NCBI GenBank assembly: GCA_014706295.1
Contig: JACSVZ010000002.1
Span: 54,288,660 to 54,352,659 of the forward strand
Source of the DNA: Lycocorax pyrrhopterus obiensis
Taxonomy: Eukaryota > Chordata > Aves > Passeriformes > Paradisaeidae
Length of the DNA: 64,000 bases
Direction of reading: 5' to 3'
The stretch's first letter is position 1. Each line of letters begins with the position of its first letter. The position numbers were made by a program, and so were the translations under genes. Positions 1 to 13,583 of this stretch are shown one piece after another. Below the pieces are notes generated by a model. The model was not told where the DNA came from. It made no database searches and saw nothing but the letters and a program-made list of their open reading frames with translations.

Positions 1-3000
1 GATAATTGACTGAAAATAGTAATGTATACACTTACTATTTTCCAAAGTAAATGTAATATCATTTCTTGTGATCAGAATTTTCTGAGAAATACATGATCAG
101 AAGTGAGAAAACTTCACCTGTGGAATATAAAAATCAGCTGATCTCTGAGTGAAACCTGTGATTCCAAGGAAGCAATTAATTTTTTAGATAATGCTATTTG
201 CATATGAAGGGGAAACTTTCCACAAAGAAAGGACAAAGACTGCTTGTTCATGACCTTCCATAAAGATCCTGATCATGCCAAAGCCATTTCCCTTTACAGA
301 CAGGTGGGCTAACGCCTGGCGAACAGCAGGGAGGGAGGGAAGCATTTTAGTTTTGGTATATGAACAATGTCAGTGATTTCTCAGATAGTATCTCAGAAAT
401 TTAATGACTACAGTGTGGCCCGGAAATGAGCTATAATGAACGGCATTGAATCAATTCATCTTTAAATGCAGCAAGAACAAAGCCTAATAATTATCCACAG
501 CAGCTTAAATTGAGAAAACCACAAATGGATTTGCCTTTTGAAAGTCAGGGAAAAGGCTACGAAATGTTGCAGCCAAAGGCTAAAAGAGTTAACTTAGGTC
601 TCTGAATGTCAGACTCCTGCTTTCTAAGCACTGGCTCAGAGGTTTCTGATTCAAGTCTATGGCCAGCATGCTTTTATCAGACATTAGTGTTTATAGAAGC
701 AATACAAAACAGGATTTTGTTAAATGTATATATTATGCCAGATCAAACTATAAATTGAAACATCTGTGTCCAAGTTAATCTCAGATACAGCAAGGAGATT
801 ATTTGAATTGTGTGTTTCCTTTTGTGACCTTTTTAGATGCGGCTTTGTTTGAAAGGGGGAAGGGATAGTTTTCTTAACTTTTTATTCCTAAGTAACAATG
901 CCAATAGTCCAGTATAACAGCAATATCTTTTAAAATCACCCAGCTGAATAGCAAAAATCCTTTAGTAATTTCCCAGTATTGTTATACAGGGAGCTCTAAA
1001 AAATAAACTATAGTCATATAAATAGAGGCATGTAGTTTTAAGCATGCTACAAGCCATTCATGACATAAGTATTCAATTAAAACTGCTTTTATGAGCAATA
1101 ATCACATTCTGAAAAGGCAAACATGAACAGTTTGCGGATATAGCCATAATGCCTGCAAAATTAACTTTTAAAAAAAGCAGGTAAACAAAGTTCTGTCTCT
1201 CTGCTACTTAACTAAAAGATTTTTAAATTCTTTTGCTCCTGCCTCCAGGACACAAGGGACAGGAAGGAAATTTATTTTTTTATTATTAAAAAAATAAGGT
1301 AATTATTTACCTTTATGCATTAATATTATCAAAAAACAATCTCAGTTTAACTGAAGCTATGATTACAATAAACAAATTTCAGTTATGGAAGTAATAGAAC
1401 AGAACAGCTGTAGTTTCCAACAGTATAAATCTGGTTAACTGGCAACAGTATAGCACTTATAAGAAGTAAGACAGAAACTTTTAGCTTTACAGGTCATTTC
1501 GTATTTACTCTTGAATTGTAAGTAATTTAGGACGAAATTTCACGGTATCTACCTCTCCTCTAGAAGTACATGTTGGTTTAAGACCCACTCTTAAATCCAT
1601 AGAAGCCATTTTTATTACACCGGCACAATATTACGAAATAGCCAACAAAGTTTGCAAGGAACACATCTTCCCCCATTCTCCTGACTCTCCCTTTTAATCT
1701 CTTCGTTTTGAATGCTATTTCATTCTCAGCTCCTAACCCACCGCCTGTCATGCCAACTCCGATTAACTACTGTAATTTATCAAAAATAGAATGAAGTCAA
1801 GCCTGAAAAGGGCTTACATAAAATCGAGATGATGATCAGTATTTTATGAGATGAATTTGGAGGAGTGATGCAGGGAATTTCAGAAAAAAGAATTTCTGGA
1901 CCACAATATAAACATATTTTACAATATCTACAAAATATTTACAGTATACAATATAAACCAGAAGCAAGCCCTCTGAAATCGAGTTGCTTAAGATGACCAT
2001 GAAGGGCCAACCCCTTATCTAGTTTTTAATATCATACATAGCATGAGCTGTGTATCACACCTGCCAGCAAAGCTACACTTGGTATTCCTGTGCCATTAAA
2101 TAAAGCTACTTTAGGCCGCTGCTAGCACTCCGTCCCTTAGTTAATAGTGTAGAATAAAATGTTGATGAGATTTTATTTTATCCCTAAATTTATTTCATAA
2201 ATTCTTCACTCTTCAGAGGGCAACAGATATACAAACATGGTTTAAGGCACAAAAAAGCATATATAGATCAACTGAATCTTTAGTATTGACTTGAATGAAG
2301 CGGGACACAATAATATCCCATGTCCTTTGATGTCGGCTCATATAGCAGGGTGATATACAGATTTATCATGACTATCTGAAGGCATGCTTTGCTTATCACA
2401 CCTGGGGGAGTGGAGCATTAGAATCTATAATCTCTGATCGATGACTTTTTAGATTCTCAGATTTTGGGGGAAGTTTTTTAATTTTCAAGTTCCAAAATTT
2501 ACTGGGAAAGAGTGCAGGGGAACTTACATACTTCTGGCTGAAGTTTCTCATATCAAAGATGTTTTCCATTAGAACAATTAAAAAATTATCAAAAATTTTG
2601 TTTTCACTGACAAAAATTGTTTCAGTCAAAACTGAAACAAAATTAAAAGCAGGCTCTATCTGAATTAGGTCCAACTTTACCTTTTCAAAACGACAGCCTG
2701 AAATCTATTGGTTTCAGTTCCTGTACCTCAAAGATGTTAACTTATGTTAAGTGAAGCTCCACATCCATAGATACTTGGAAAATATACATTTTTTAGGAAA
2801 AGTTTTGTTATTGCTTAACTTCACCCTCCTGTTTTGTGTTGAAGAAAATAACACCTTCATATCACAGGAACATGTTGGGGAAAAGGTCTGATCATCCCCA
2901 TTTTCTGTACAAATCCATCACTGAAAATAATCCATTTAGAATCCTATACTAGCACTGAACTAAAAAGATTCTGGCAATAGCCAGTAGGGCAGTGGGAATT

Positions 3001-3074
3001 CAGGGGAAACAAATAGCTCCATGATCCACTCCCAGTTTGCAAAGAGACCTCTTATACAATAGTTATGCACCCCT
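1..3074. other. SUGCT downstream intron, distal part; no gene seen
   Basis: AT-rich sequence with only short open frames, none with recognisable protein similarity or paired splice sites. It is inferred to be intron because SUGCT exons lie at higher coordinates on the minus strand and the remaining C-terminal exons were not found. No tRNA, LTR or CR1 3' tail was recognised. An ATTTGCAT octamer-like string near 187 is within chance expectation. Confidence 0.55.
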
Positions 3075-3860
3075 CCTGGGAAATGAACATGCTGGAACAC
3101 CTCTCAGAAGTGCCTGTGTACCAGTGCACACAGTATGGGAAACAAACAGGAAGATTTGGAGATCTGTGTGCAGCCACAGGGCTTCATCTCATCGCGTTTA
3201 CAGAAACATGGTGGGACAGCTTGCGTGATTGTAATGTTGTCATGAGAGGCTACATAATTTTAGGAAAGACAGGACAGAAGGACATGGTGGTGGAGCTGCC
3301 CTTTCCATAAAGGAAATCCTGGAACGCATGGAGCTTCACCTTGGGGAGGATAATGAACTACTCAAGAGTTTGTGGATTAGCATGAAAGTGCAGGCTATTG
3401 AGGGTGACACAGTGGGTATTTGTTACAAGCCACCTGAGCAGGAAGTGGATAAGGCCTTTTACAGACAGCTGGAAGCAGCCTCACAGACATAGGCCCTGGT
3501 TCTTATGGGGGGCTTCAACCACCCTGGCACCTGCTGGAGAAGCCACACAGCAAAGTACAAACACTCCAGGAGGTTCCTGGAAAGCACTCCTGATAGCTTT
3601 CTGATACAGGTGGTGGAAGAACCAACAAGGAATGATGTGCAGCCCAAACAAAAAAGGAGGACGTGGTTGGAGATATGAAGTGAGGGGGCAGCCTTGGCTG
3701 CAGTGACCATGAGGTCATGGTGTCCAGCATCTGGCAAGGAGGAAGCAGGGTAATGAGTATAAGCGCAGCCCCAGACTACAGGAGAATCAACTTTGTCCAC
3801 TTTGGTGACCTTCTTGGAAGAATCCCATGGCACTTATTACGTAAAGCTTAAACTGAAAAA
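3075..3860 (+). mobile_element. CR1 LINE fragment, endonuclease region of ORF2 (decayed)
   Basis: Translation of the plus strand gives, across several frames, the order of motifs typical of the CR1 ORF2 apurinic-like endonuclease. TETWWD lies around 3200-3217. A VGxxYxPPxQE-like stretch (GICYKPPEQEVDKAFYRQLE) lies around 3415-3475. VLMGGFNHP lies around 3500-3525, and a DYRRINF-like end near 3775. The family motif is GDFNHP; here the catalytic Asp reads Gly, and an in-frame stop precedes it, so the copy is inactive. Frameshifts and stops break the reading frame repeatedly. No RT domain or 3' tail follows, so both ends are missing. It lies antisense to SUGCT. The element class is confident; the exact borders are not. 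Confidence 0.85.
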
Positions 3861-6800
3861 ACTGCATTGGCATTTCGAGAAGCAGAACCACCTCCAAGGA
3901 ACTGGATGTTAAGTCAGCTCCACAACTAAAAGCCTAAAGCAGCATCTAAATGAGATTTTGAACTATATTTATGCCACTTTTTCTCACTTGGATCTGTAAC
4001 ACAAAAGCCGTGGGTTTCCATTGCTCTAGATTGTCCCAAGATCTATGCCAAGATGTACAAATTTCTTGCATTGAAGCAGCATTCAGCACTGTTTGAGCAT
4101 AAACTAAAAGGGACAGAAGACACAAAGGATTTGAGTTACAACCTGAAGTTTTCAAGAGTGTCAGTTGATGGAATCTAGTCACCCTGCAGAACTCCACACT
4201 TTTCACCACTTTTCCATGCATGTGAAACAAAATTCTTTGTCCTTACTGTCCCAAGATACAGCTAAAGTAAAATAAACACATCCAAAATCAAAAATTATTC
4301 TTAAGGCACCAATCTCTTCCTCAACAGAAGATAAAGGATGAAAAACTTGTGAAGTATGCTAATCACTTTGTTTAATGTTGAACTGGAAGGTTCTCAGTTA
4401 AGAAAAAAGAAAGTAGAAGATTTTGCATACAGTAATAAAAAAATAAAATCCTGTGAGTCTGGCAACCCATAAAATAAGACCTGATGCTAGCATTCTTCAA
4501 AGCCATTGCCAAAGTGTGAAAAAAAAACCTCTTACATTTAAAGAAATATTCATAGCACATTTTTTGTCACTTACTTGCTTTTTCTCTGAATTACAGAAAA
4601 ATAAAAATGGCTAACGGACTGATAAAATGTTTCAGTTCCAAGTCTACAGTCATCTATTCTGAGAACTATATAACCAATCTATCAGGATTTTCAGTTTTTA
4701 CCTAGCAGCCTTGGGGCTTTAACAAAAGCTTATTATTTATGTGCACAGAGTTTAGACAGTAAAGCTGGAGCTTTTCTGAGTCCTTGGATCACTTTTAAAT
4801 GTGGCTTTTTTTCTCATCTGTTCAACAGTGATCACCTATATCCATCAATCCATCTTTCCTAAGCAATTTTAAAACCACAAAGTGAAAATTAATTGGTCTC
4901 TTGATTTATCACAGGTCCTTCCACAGAGAGACAAGAATATAAAATCAGTGGAAATTATTAGAAGAATGAGGTATTCTTTCCTTAAATATATAATCAAGCA
5001 CAAAGAAGGTAAAATTACAGGGGATACCATTTTCCTTTAGTCTTGAAATAAAAGAAATATCAATTCTACCTGACAGCAGATCAGATGTTTCACACTTACC
5101 GATCCTGTTGTTTTCCTGCCCTACACCTCACCTCTACTATTTCAGCAATTAAGACTAAACACACTTTTGTGACATGTAGATGACCAGATGTCCTTCACTG
5201 ACATAGCTGGAGCCTTCACCCAACCCACTTGCTCGGTACCAGTCGATAGTGCTAAGGAAGCACAAGTCAAGCCCATAGGTGGCAAAACCTTCCAAGGTCA
5301 AATCTATGCCATGACATAGAAATAAGAAGTGAAAATTTCTCCTGAACAAAGATGGAGCATGGTATGCTATCAAAGATTTAGGGTTTGAGGAATAAGGTCA
5401 GCAAGCGGCAAAATGCCCAAAAGCAGTTACTGACCAGTAGCTCCCTCCACTTACTTCAAAGAGTACATCTTTATATTGTTCCACTTAGTCCCTTTGAAAG
5501 GAAAACCACAAAATGGCTGCCTTTGAGAATAATAGCATCCACATCACATGCTAGAATGAAACACTTGTGAAGTTTTACTGTCACTTCTTTTGCCAATGGC
5601 TTTTTTGTCAGGAAAAAAAAAAAAAAAAGAAATTCCAAATTTTTTAACTCAAAGCAATTTTAGTCTCTAGCAGGATTTGTAACTGTACATGTAATTAACC
5701 TCAAGAGGCTCAGAACACTCTGCGGTCCACAGTGGCTAAAAGCAGAAGAGATGCCACAATCAAACTACAAATATATTCTAGAAGAACACAGCCATGAAAG
5801 CACAGGCAATGCTGGCTGAAGAAGCAACACAGCAAAGCATTGAAAACACACTGCCCTTGGGTAGTATCTGTTGAGAGATAGAAAGGGTGGGAAGGATGAA
5901 GGCTGCATTTGCCTGCACAATGTGTGAGGGAATGCAGTAGCATATATTTGACCTATCCTCCCTCTATTGCAGGACAGTTTGTATTCCCCTGCTGCCATAA
6001 TTTGTTCCAACTTCAAACCGTGTTTCCAATGAACTAGAGTCCTGAAAGGAAGAAAAAAAGAAGGAAAAATTCTCAGTCAAACCTTAATTTGAACTGTTTC
6101 TGAAACTTCAAAAAATGTAATCATTACCCTTTCAAAATTAGATGCATTTCCTGCTTTTAAATAAAACAAAGATCATTCCCAGAATACTATAAGAATGGTT
6201 GTTACAGCACAATCAGAAGAAGAAAAGGTCAGATGCTTTACAAGAAAGTATGTTATGAAATTTCCAGTATGATTTTACAAACTTTGTAGAATCCAAACAT
6301 TTTGTAACATAATCCAAACTTTCAATAATAATAAAATAACAATTCTTAACCCCCTCTTGGGGGTTGAATAAGTACACTAGAGTATTCCAGAGAATATTAA
6401 AAATGGAAGCTGGTGATTCCCAGTTCTGATCTTGAGTCTTAATCAGATAAAATGAATTTTTACATTTTTAAGGGGTATTTCTGGGTTTCTTCAGGTGAAT
6501 CTACAGATAAACAGTTTAGAGATTACTTGGCAGAGTATCAATTATTTTGCATGTGCGCAGTTTTGTGATCTTATTTTAGTTGAACACTGTTTTGTGTGTA
6601 TTGCTTTGCAGATTTAATGCCATTTCAGCATTTTTCAGGTTTTGGATATCGACATAAAAAAACTACACTGCACAAGAGAGTGGAAGACAAAACAAAGCAC
6701 AAAACTTTCAGTTTTTCATGTTGACATTTAAAGTCAACATCCTGTACAGTGATCTATGTTTGATTTCTCTCAGCCCTGGCTCTATACTCTGCAAACTCCT

Positions 6801-7330
6801 GTCATTGTTACAATCCCAGTATCAGGACCAGGCTACTGGGTGTGAGTCTGTGACCCAACTACCTTTACTCCATACAGTCAAAAAACCCCCCACATGCTCT
6901 CCTTTGCTGCCTTCAAAGCATCACAGGAGGATGGAGAGCACACTACCACCTTGGAGATAACCTTGTGTTTTTCACAAGGTAGTAGCTTTTTGCCTTGTCA
7001 GACTGGTTTGACAAAAATGCACAGATCTCTGAGGTTTATTGGCATTGCACAGCTTGAAAGAGCCATCTGACATGTACAACAAACATTGAACAGGCAGAGG
7101 CACAGCAACAGGTTACCATATTGCAGGAAGAGAGGAGGATTACATGGTATTCATATGGAGGAGGGAACAGGGTGGGGAAATCGTGTTTCATTACAAGTAT
7201 GTTGTCCAAATTAGCCAGACTACCTTCTTCATTCAGCCAATTCCTTGTTGAACACTGGCTCATAAAATAAAGCACTCCTCCTTTATATTTCTCTATTTAT
7301 GATACAAATGAGGATAGTTGGAGATTTTGA

Positions 7331-7345
7331 GGGGGGGGGGGGGGG
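7331..7345 (+). repeat. G15 homopolymer
   Basis: Fifteen consecutive G residues followed by a purine-rich GGAAGGAAAG-like stretch. Such a run is prone to slippage and to sequencing or assembly error, and could form intramolecular G-quadruplex structure. Its strand is opposite to the SUGCT transcript, which would carry C15. Confidence 0.9.
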
Positions 7346-7552
7346 AAGGAAAGAAATCTTAACCAAAATGTGACCTTAGCAGATGCAATTCTATCTGATT
7401 TCCACTACATTAGCCTACAGATGCTTATGCAACTGCATAGCACAGCAACTGAGAGACAAAACAATGGAAGTTTAAAAGGTTTATTTACTGCTCATTCCCA
7501 AAACATTCAATCGCCATCATGCTTCAACTGCCAAATCTAAATTAGAGAGTTT

Positions 7553-7570
7553 AAAAAAAAAAAAAAAAAA
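7553..7570 (+). repeat. A18 homopolymer
   Basis: Eighteen consecutive A residues. No upstream retroelement body was recognised, so it is listed as a simple repeat rather than a poly(A) tail. Confidence 0.85.
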
Positions 7571-10500
7571 GTACTCTTCGGGGGAGCATTAGAGCTCTAT
7601 AGAGAGGTGCAAGCTCAAGGAGATGGAGTATCTGGCTAGAGACCAACTCGCCTATAAGTCCAGACCAAGTGGACCCATATGGATAGCTTTTAGAAAATTG
7701 TAAGTGGTAACAAGTAGAAAAATTCTTTCCCTTCCATGTTCAGCCTCCTTTTTTGGCATTAGTAATTAAAGTGTACTTGCTGCTATTAGCAGATTACAGA
7801 AACTTCCACCAGAATCTAAACAATTTTCATATAATCTAATCACTTCCTTATTTATTCATGTTTACCCACAATTTCCCTCCTCTTTCAGTTGGATTGCTGT
7901 GTAATATTACAAAGCATAACAAAAGCTGATTTGCTCCTAATTAAGTGCACCAGGGCAGTATATTAAGCTCCTCTTCCAAAAATACAAGGAAAATACATCA
8001 AATCTCAGTCTAAAGGTTTCAAGCAATTAGTAAAGTAAAAGGTCAAAAAGATTACCACTGAAGTTTTTTTAAGTGCTACATCTACAAATTGCTAGAAACA
8101 TTAAATAATTTGGACTTTTGCTAACATAATTATTCTACACAATGTTTAGCAACCAAGTTATAAATCCGTGCTAGTGATCAATAATACATTTAAACTCTCA
8201 TAAAAAAATTGGCACAAGCCACACATTTGTAATTTGCGCAGCTTTCTTTCCCTCTATTTTCTTACTCAGTATGCAACTGTGCACTGCTTCCTTTCTTTTC
8301 TACTATCCAACTAGTACACTAGTACACTAATATTATCCAACATGCAACACGTTGTTCAAACTGTTAATACCAAAATCTCATAGAGTACCTTCCAAAAGCC
8401 AGGATTTATCACAGATATCCATTGTAGAAGAAATTGCTCGTTTACTTTGGTTATAAATTTTCTTTTTTCCCATCAGTACTTTGCAGAGGAAATAAATTTG
8501 GAATCAAATTATGTGAGACCATTACATGCTCTCTGATCTATCTGCTTTTGCATAAAAAGAAAAGTAATCCTTTTCATACTTCCTAAAAATGTGTTTACTT
8601 CATTAAAATGAAAAAAATTATAAGGAGAATGAGACAAAGATATCTATTACTGAAAAAAAAAACCAAAAAAAAACCAAGCCACACCAACTAATCTCATTTC
8701 TAGTGAATTTGAGAGGCCTTCACATCAAGAAAGTAGTATCTTCCTCTCTGACACAAATTTTATATAATACTACAGTATTATATACACACATGCATAAATA
8801 TGTAAGTATAAATTCTAAAAACATGACATAAACATGAAGTACTGTATCTGCTTTCCAAAGAGAAAACTGTATTTCACAGAAGTTGTTCATCACAAAGAAT
8901 AATGTTACTGCATTCCAGTTGCTCATAATGTTAGTTAACACATGGAAAAAAACACAGTGAAGACTAAGAATCTTCTACCAGTGGTACATGGTTAATGATA
9001 TGACCCAACCCTAGAATCATGCCTAGCATTTATTTCACATTTCCTCCCATCACAAGACAAAAATTTCTAAACTGACACACCTTCAATTAGCATCTCATCA
9101 TAAATTAACTTCAATATGTTCTTTCTTATGTTAACTAACACACCTTTTTACCTTTTGGGATGAACTATTCAGTGAATTTCCTAATGCCAGAGAGTACATC
9201 ACCCTCAAAACCGAGTTGGAACCCATAATATTCCTGGACAGATTTATGCTTAATCCCTCAGATACCACAGTCCCCTACACAGCATGCAGTAAAGATCTGT
9301 CTGCATGGTTAAGCTGGAAAATAAACCCCTGAAGAAAGGAAAAAAATGAGATAGCAGGGAGAAGAGAAGGGAACAGGATGCAAACCCAGTGGAAGCTGGA
9401 ATATGATTCAAAATGAGGTACATTCTCCTCTCCTCCTCCCAAAAGAGTGTTACTGATAAAAACATTGCACAGACATATGTATTAGGATGAAGTCCCGATT
9501 GTCATTTATGCATTTAAAATTATTAAACCATGTAGGAAAAAGGAGCGAAACAAAAATAGAACAAACAGGGCAACCCCCATGACACATCCTGATCACGATG
9601 GATGAACAATGAACTGAATACTTCCAGCTGGATAGGAGCGTCATCTCCACACTGTGTGATGTATTAGTGAAAAGCCAAGCAGAGGTTTCTCATTTCAGTC
9701 CAGAGTTAGACAGTCAACTCCACTGTTTGAGAAAGTGGTTTTCATAGGAAAGTAGATTTGAAAGTCTAAATTCAAATACAGTAAAATAATAAAACAAAAT
9801 GTAAAAAAACAGCTCAAAATCAATCACTGCTTGACAGAGTTATCACAACACACTCTCTCTCTTCATTTCCTTAATGACATGAACCGAGAACACAATTCTC
9901 TGCTGAATAGTTTTGATTCACTTGCATACTGCTTGCATTTTCTTTATCCAACAGAAAGGTATACTATAAAGTTGAGTGAGGCTTGGGTATTTTTATTCCC
10001 CAATCACTCTTTCTGCCAATTTTTTTATACTCTCTTGTTTTACTTCAAGCTTCAGATGCAAGAAAACTTAAAAATAAATGGTAAACCCCAATTTGAAATC
10101 ACCATGTTTTACTACATTAACAATCAATCAGTGATACTTGACACAATTCTAGTTCACAGCAGTTTAATATTGCTGGTTTAAATACTGGTCAGATTGTAGA
10201 AAAAAACCAAACACACCACAAAGTATAACCAAACAAAAACAAAAAACCAACACCAGCAAAGAAAATTTTGAAATATCCTGTATCTTCCCAGTATCTTTCA
10301 ACTGCAGAAAAAATTAAGTAATATTTTCCTATAACACAAGAGATACCATTTCTTATTCTGACTGCCATACAACTGATGTAAAGCCAGTTCAGTGCCCCAG
10401 TGCTTCCATTTCCTGTTACATAGGGATACTGACACTTATCTCTTCAGCAAAAAACCTTTGGAATGCACATGTAAGAAATGCTAGGGAGCGGATAAATTAT

Positions 10501-11927
10501 AGAGTTGGTTATTTCATTTTGAAGTATATACTTATATCAAACATAGGCATAAAAACAGTCAAGTGGGAAACTGTGAAAAACATTTGATCACTAGTAAAAT
10601 TAGTACACTATGTACTTTCAACTTTGTCCTTGAAATTGTCTACAGTAACTGACCATATTTTTGGTTATTTAGCAATACTGTATGACTTCTAGATATGACT
10701 TCATCTTGGAAGCTTTAAAAATTTGGTTTCTGAGTTCACACCCATGACCAAGAAAAAGGTGCTCTTAAATTTAAGATTGACACAATTGCAGTACAAAGTA
10801 ATCTTTCCTTCTTTTTGTGACTTTTGTACATACCATTCTAGATACAAGAAAACAATCAGTGTCAAACTCCTCAGAGGGGAAAGTGAGGCGCTGAGTACAA
10901 ACACTCGTTCTGCTCTCACCACCAGCTGGGACAGCTGCACTTCCCATGTGGTAAGTGTTATCCAATGGCACTGATCAACATCAGAAATTCGCTTGTCTGT
11001 TGATGCTCTTTAATAACTGTAGTCTGAATATCAACTAGGCAAAGTAAATTGAAATACTGCTTACTGTCTGCATGTCAAAAGCAGAAAAATGATGGCGGCA
11101 ACTGCATCTTCTTGGAACCATGGATAAAACATGTCCTATTACAAGAGTAATATACTTTACTATAAGCATTTCTCTCTTTTTAAATTTTTTGTTACCAATA
11201 GCAAGGATCTTAAGGGCAACACATTGCCCACAGGGAGCATTTGCCCCAAAGCATCTGTTCTCTGAATGTGTCTCTCTTTTAATGTCCAACACTGTGGTCT
11301 AATTTTGAGAAACAGAATATTGTCAGCTCCTACTGACTTTAGCAGGGGCTGCCAATGTATTTTCCTCAAACTAATTTTATTAGCTCATCTAATAAAACCA
11401 TCACCTTTCCCTCTAAAGCTCATCTCTGAAAGCAAAGTACTCAGCCTCTTTCAGATGCCTTTGAACTACCTTAACCAAGTGGATATTTAGATGAAGACTG
11501 CAAAACTTTTTGCTCTTCCACAGACTACCTACCACCTAAATCTTCTAAACTTCAGGGACAAGTATATATGAAGAGGTATTTCTACCAAGCACCTAGGACT
11601 GATAACAGTTCACATTTCCTCCTGTATACCTTTTTATTGATCCTTTTCTCCAGTTTGTCCAGAGACAGATAGTATAACCTTGGACAGATACTCAAATGAG
11701 ACACTAGCAGCAATGTTCAGCTGTGTAGGAAAACATGTAAGGCTTCTACATCAAGTCTTACTCTTTCTGGGAAGATGATGCAATAGCAATTTATTTTTTA
11801 AAAACTTATTATGGCTTCATTAACACATTGTACATTCTTATACTCAGCAGCAAAGGAAAAAAAATCCTGCTATAGCACCTATCAACAATAGGTCCTAATA
11901 ACAAAAGGCAAATAGAGAAATCTACTT

Positions 11928-11958
11928 TTATATATATATATATATATACACACACACA
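11928..11958. repeat. Compound (TA)n(CA)n microsatellite
   Basis: About ten TA units run directly into about five CA units, a common compound microsatellite that is likely length-polymorphic. It is intronic. Confidence 0.85.
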
Positions 11959-13202
11959 GATAATATATATAAAAAGTAAGCAGGAGTAATTGATATTCTC
12001 AGGATGAACATGGGGTAAAAAAATGAAATATAAGAAGAAATAACAACTTCCACACAAAGATGCCTTTCTATGGCTTTCACATTACCTAGATCCATCTGTC
12101 AAAGCATATTCTGCAATCGGTTGTGTAACTGACACCTCAGAAATTACAGCTCTGATTCAGGAAAGACTTAGTCCATCCCTCTCCAGTTAATATTTAAGTA
12201 TTTTAAGTACATGCTGAAAGTCCTGTTGAAGTTATGGACTTGCCCAAGCAGTTTTCTTAAACGGAAAATGTTGACTTGAGTGAAGCTTATATGAACACAT
12301 TTATTTTTGTGAATTAATGTTCTCCCTCATCTGAAAACAAGACCGTGAATAACACACAAGACTAAGGATCAGTGATGACAATACAGCAAGTGTCAGAGGA
12401 AAAGGGAGAGATTTATCTTGATAATCTGCAGGAAAACCTGCATAACTCTAACCAGTGCCAAAAGTGACAGATGCAGGACTTTACATAAATGCAACAGAAA
12501 TTAGAGAATGTCTGAGATACCAATGACTTCGGCCTCCAAAATGTGACACAGCGAGTGCATGTCCACAGTGAAGCTCCCAGTGCTGCTAAACATATCTCAT
12601 CTTTAAACTATCTCTGGCAAAAATAGTACCTGGTCAGGGTGTATGGTGCCTCTACTATTTGTTCGATTTAAGATAAGAACTGACGTACATTAAAATTGCT
12701 TCCTCGAAGCTGAAACACAAGTGTTAAGGAGTGGGTAAACATCGAGTTGACAGCTGTGGGACTGTATTATATATGCCACCAATGTAAGGACCTATTATCG
12801 GAGCAACACCTTTCACATTTAAAATACATACACTGCAGCAATGGAGATTCACAAGTAACAAGTTCAACGTGAAAAATGCTTGAGCTGCCCTTTAGGCAAA
12901 ATATAATATGCGTGAAGGAAAGGGAAAAGGCCACAGCAAAACAAGGCCCATTACATGGCTTGGAATCTGTGCCACAAAACTTTATTTGAGATGGGGAGTC
13001 ACTGCCTAAGCAGTGGACCCTAAATTTTTTTTCTATTGCAGCCTTGGACCTGCCCATTCTGAGGATGCCAGATTCAGCATGCCATTAAATCTCCAATATA
13101 AAGCTCACAAGAGAGGAGAAAACGGCAAAAATCCACAGTGGTACCTGAAAAATTGATCTCTTCTTGAAAACCATGATTTAATTTTAGTTAGCTTGTATTT
13201 CT

Positions 13203-13327
13203 AAAAAAAAAAAGAAAAAGGAAAAAAAAAGGAAAAAAGAAAAGCACAGGTTTTTCCCCAACTCTTTATTCCGACCACAAAAAAAAACTCCAAAAAAACC
13301 AAAAAAAAACCAAACCAACCCAACAAC
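13203..13327 (+). repeat. A-rich then A/C-rich low-complexity tract
   Basis: A first block of A runs broken by single G or GG residues (13203-13245) is followed by a block of almost only A and C (about 13278-13327), with short unique sequence between them. It may be a degenerated retroelement tail, but no element body was recognised beside it. Confidence 0.7.
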
Positions 13328-13583
13328 AGTGTATGAAAATAAAAAATTAAACTATAAGTAAATCCAGTTCATGGATTTACTTTTAGTCAAATATAAAGCA
13401 GCTTCAGTGCTTGTGAAAGAAAGGAAACTTCCTTTATTCAAAAACTTCCAAAATTCTGTGAATGAACTTTTAGCATTCATAAGTATGAATTCTTATCTTA
13501 GAAATATACTATTATAAGATAGTTCCCAGTTAGCAATTAGCAAGATCATATGTAGTGGTCTATACAAATTAAAAAACGAAGAA

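Larger units (their letters stand above)
3861..13583. other. SUGCT intron; simple repeats only
   Basis: No gene or long interspersed repeat recognised. The stretch holds A homopolymers at 5613-5628 and 7553-7570, a 15-base G run at 7331-7345, a TA/CA microsatellite near 11928-11958, and A/C-only tracts at 8652-8690, 10200-10262 and about 13260-13327. Open frames are short and lack recognisable domains. A donor-like ACTTACC near 5096 on the minus strand is not attached to any convincing coding exon. Confidence 0.5.

Noticed and set aside
5080..5160. Strong donor-like site CGGTAAGTG on the minus strand with a possible short exon upstream
   Set aside because: The sequence before it does not match the expected SUGCT C-terminal exons, contains stops in the relevant frames, and has only a weak acceptor.
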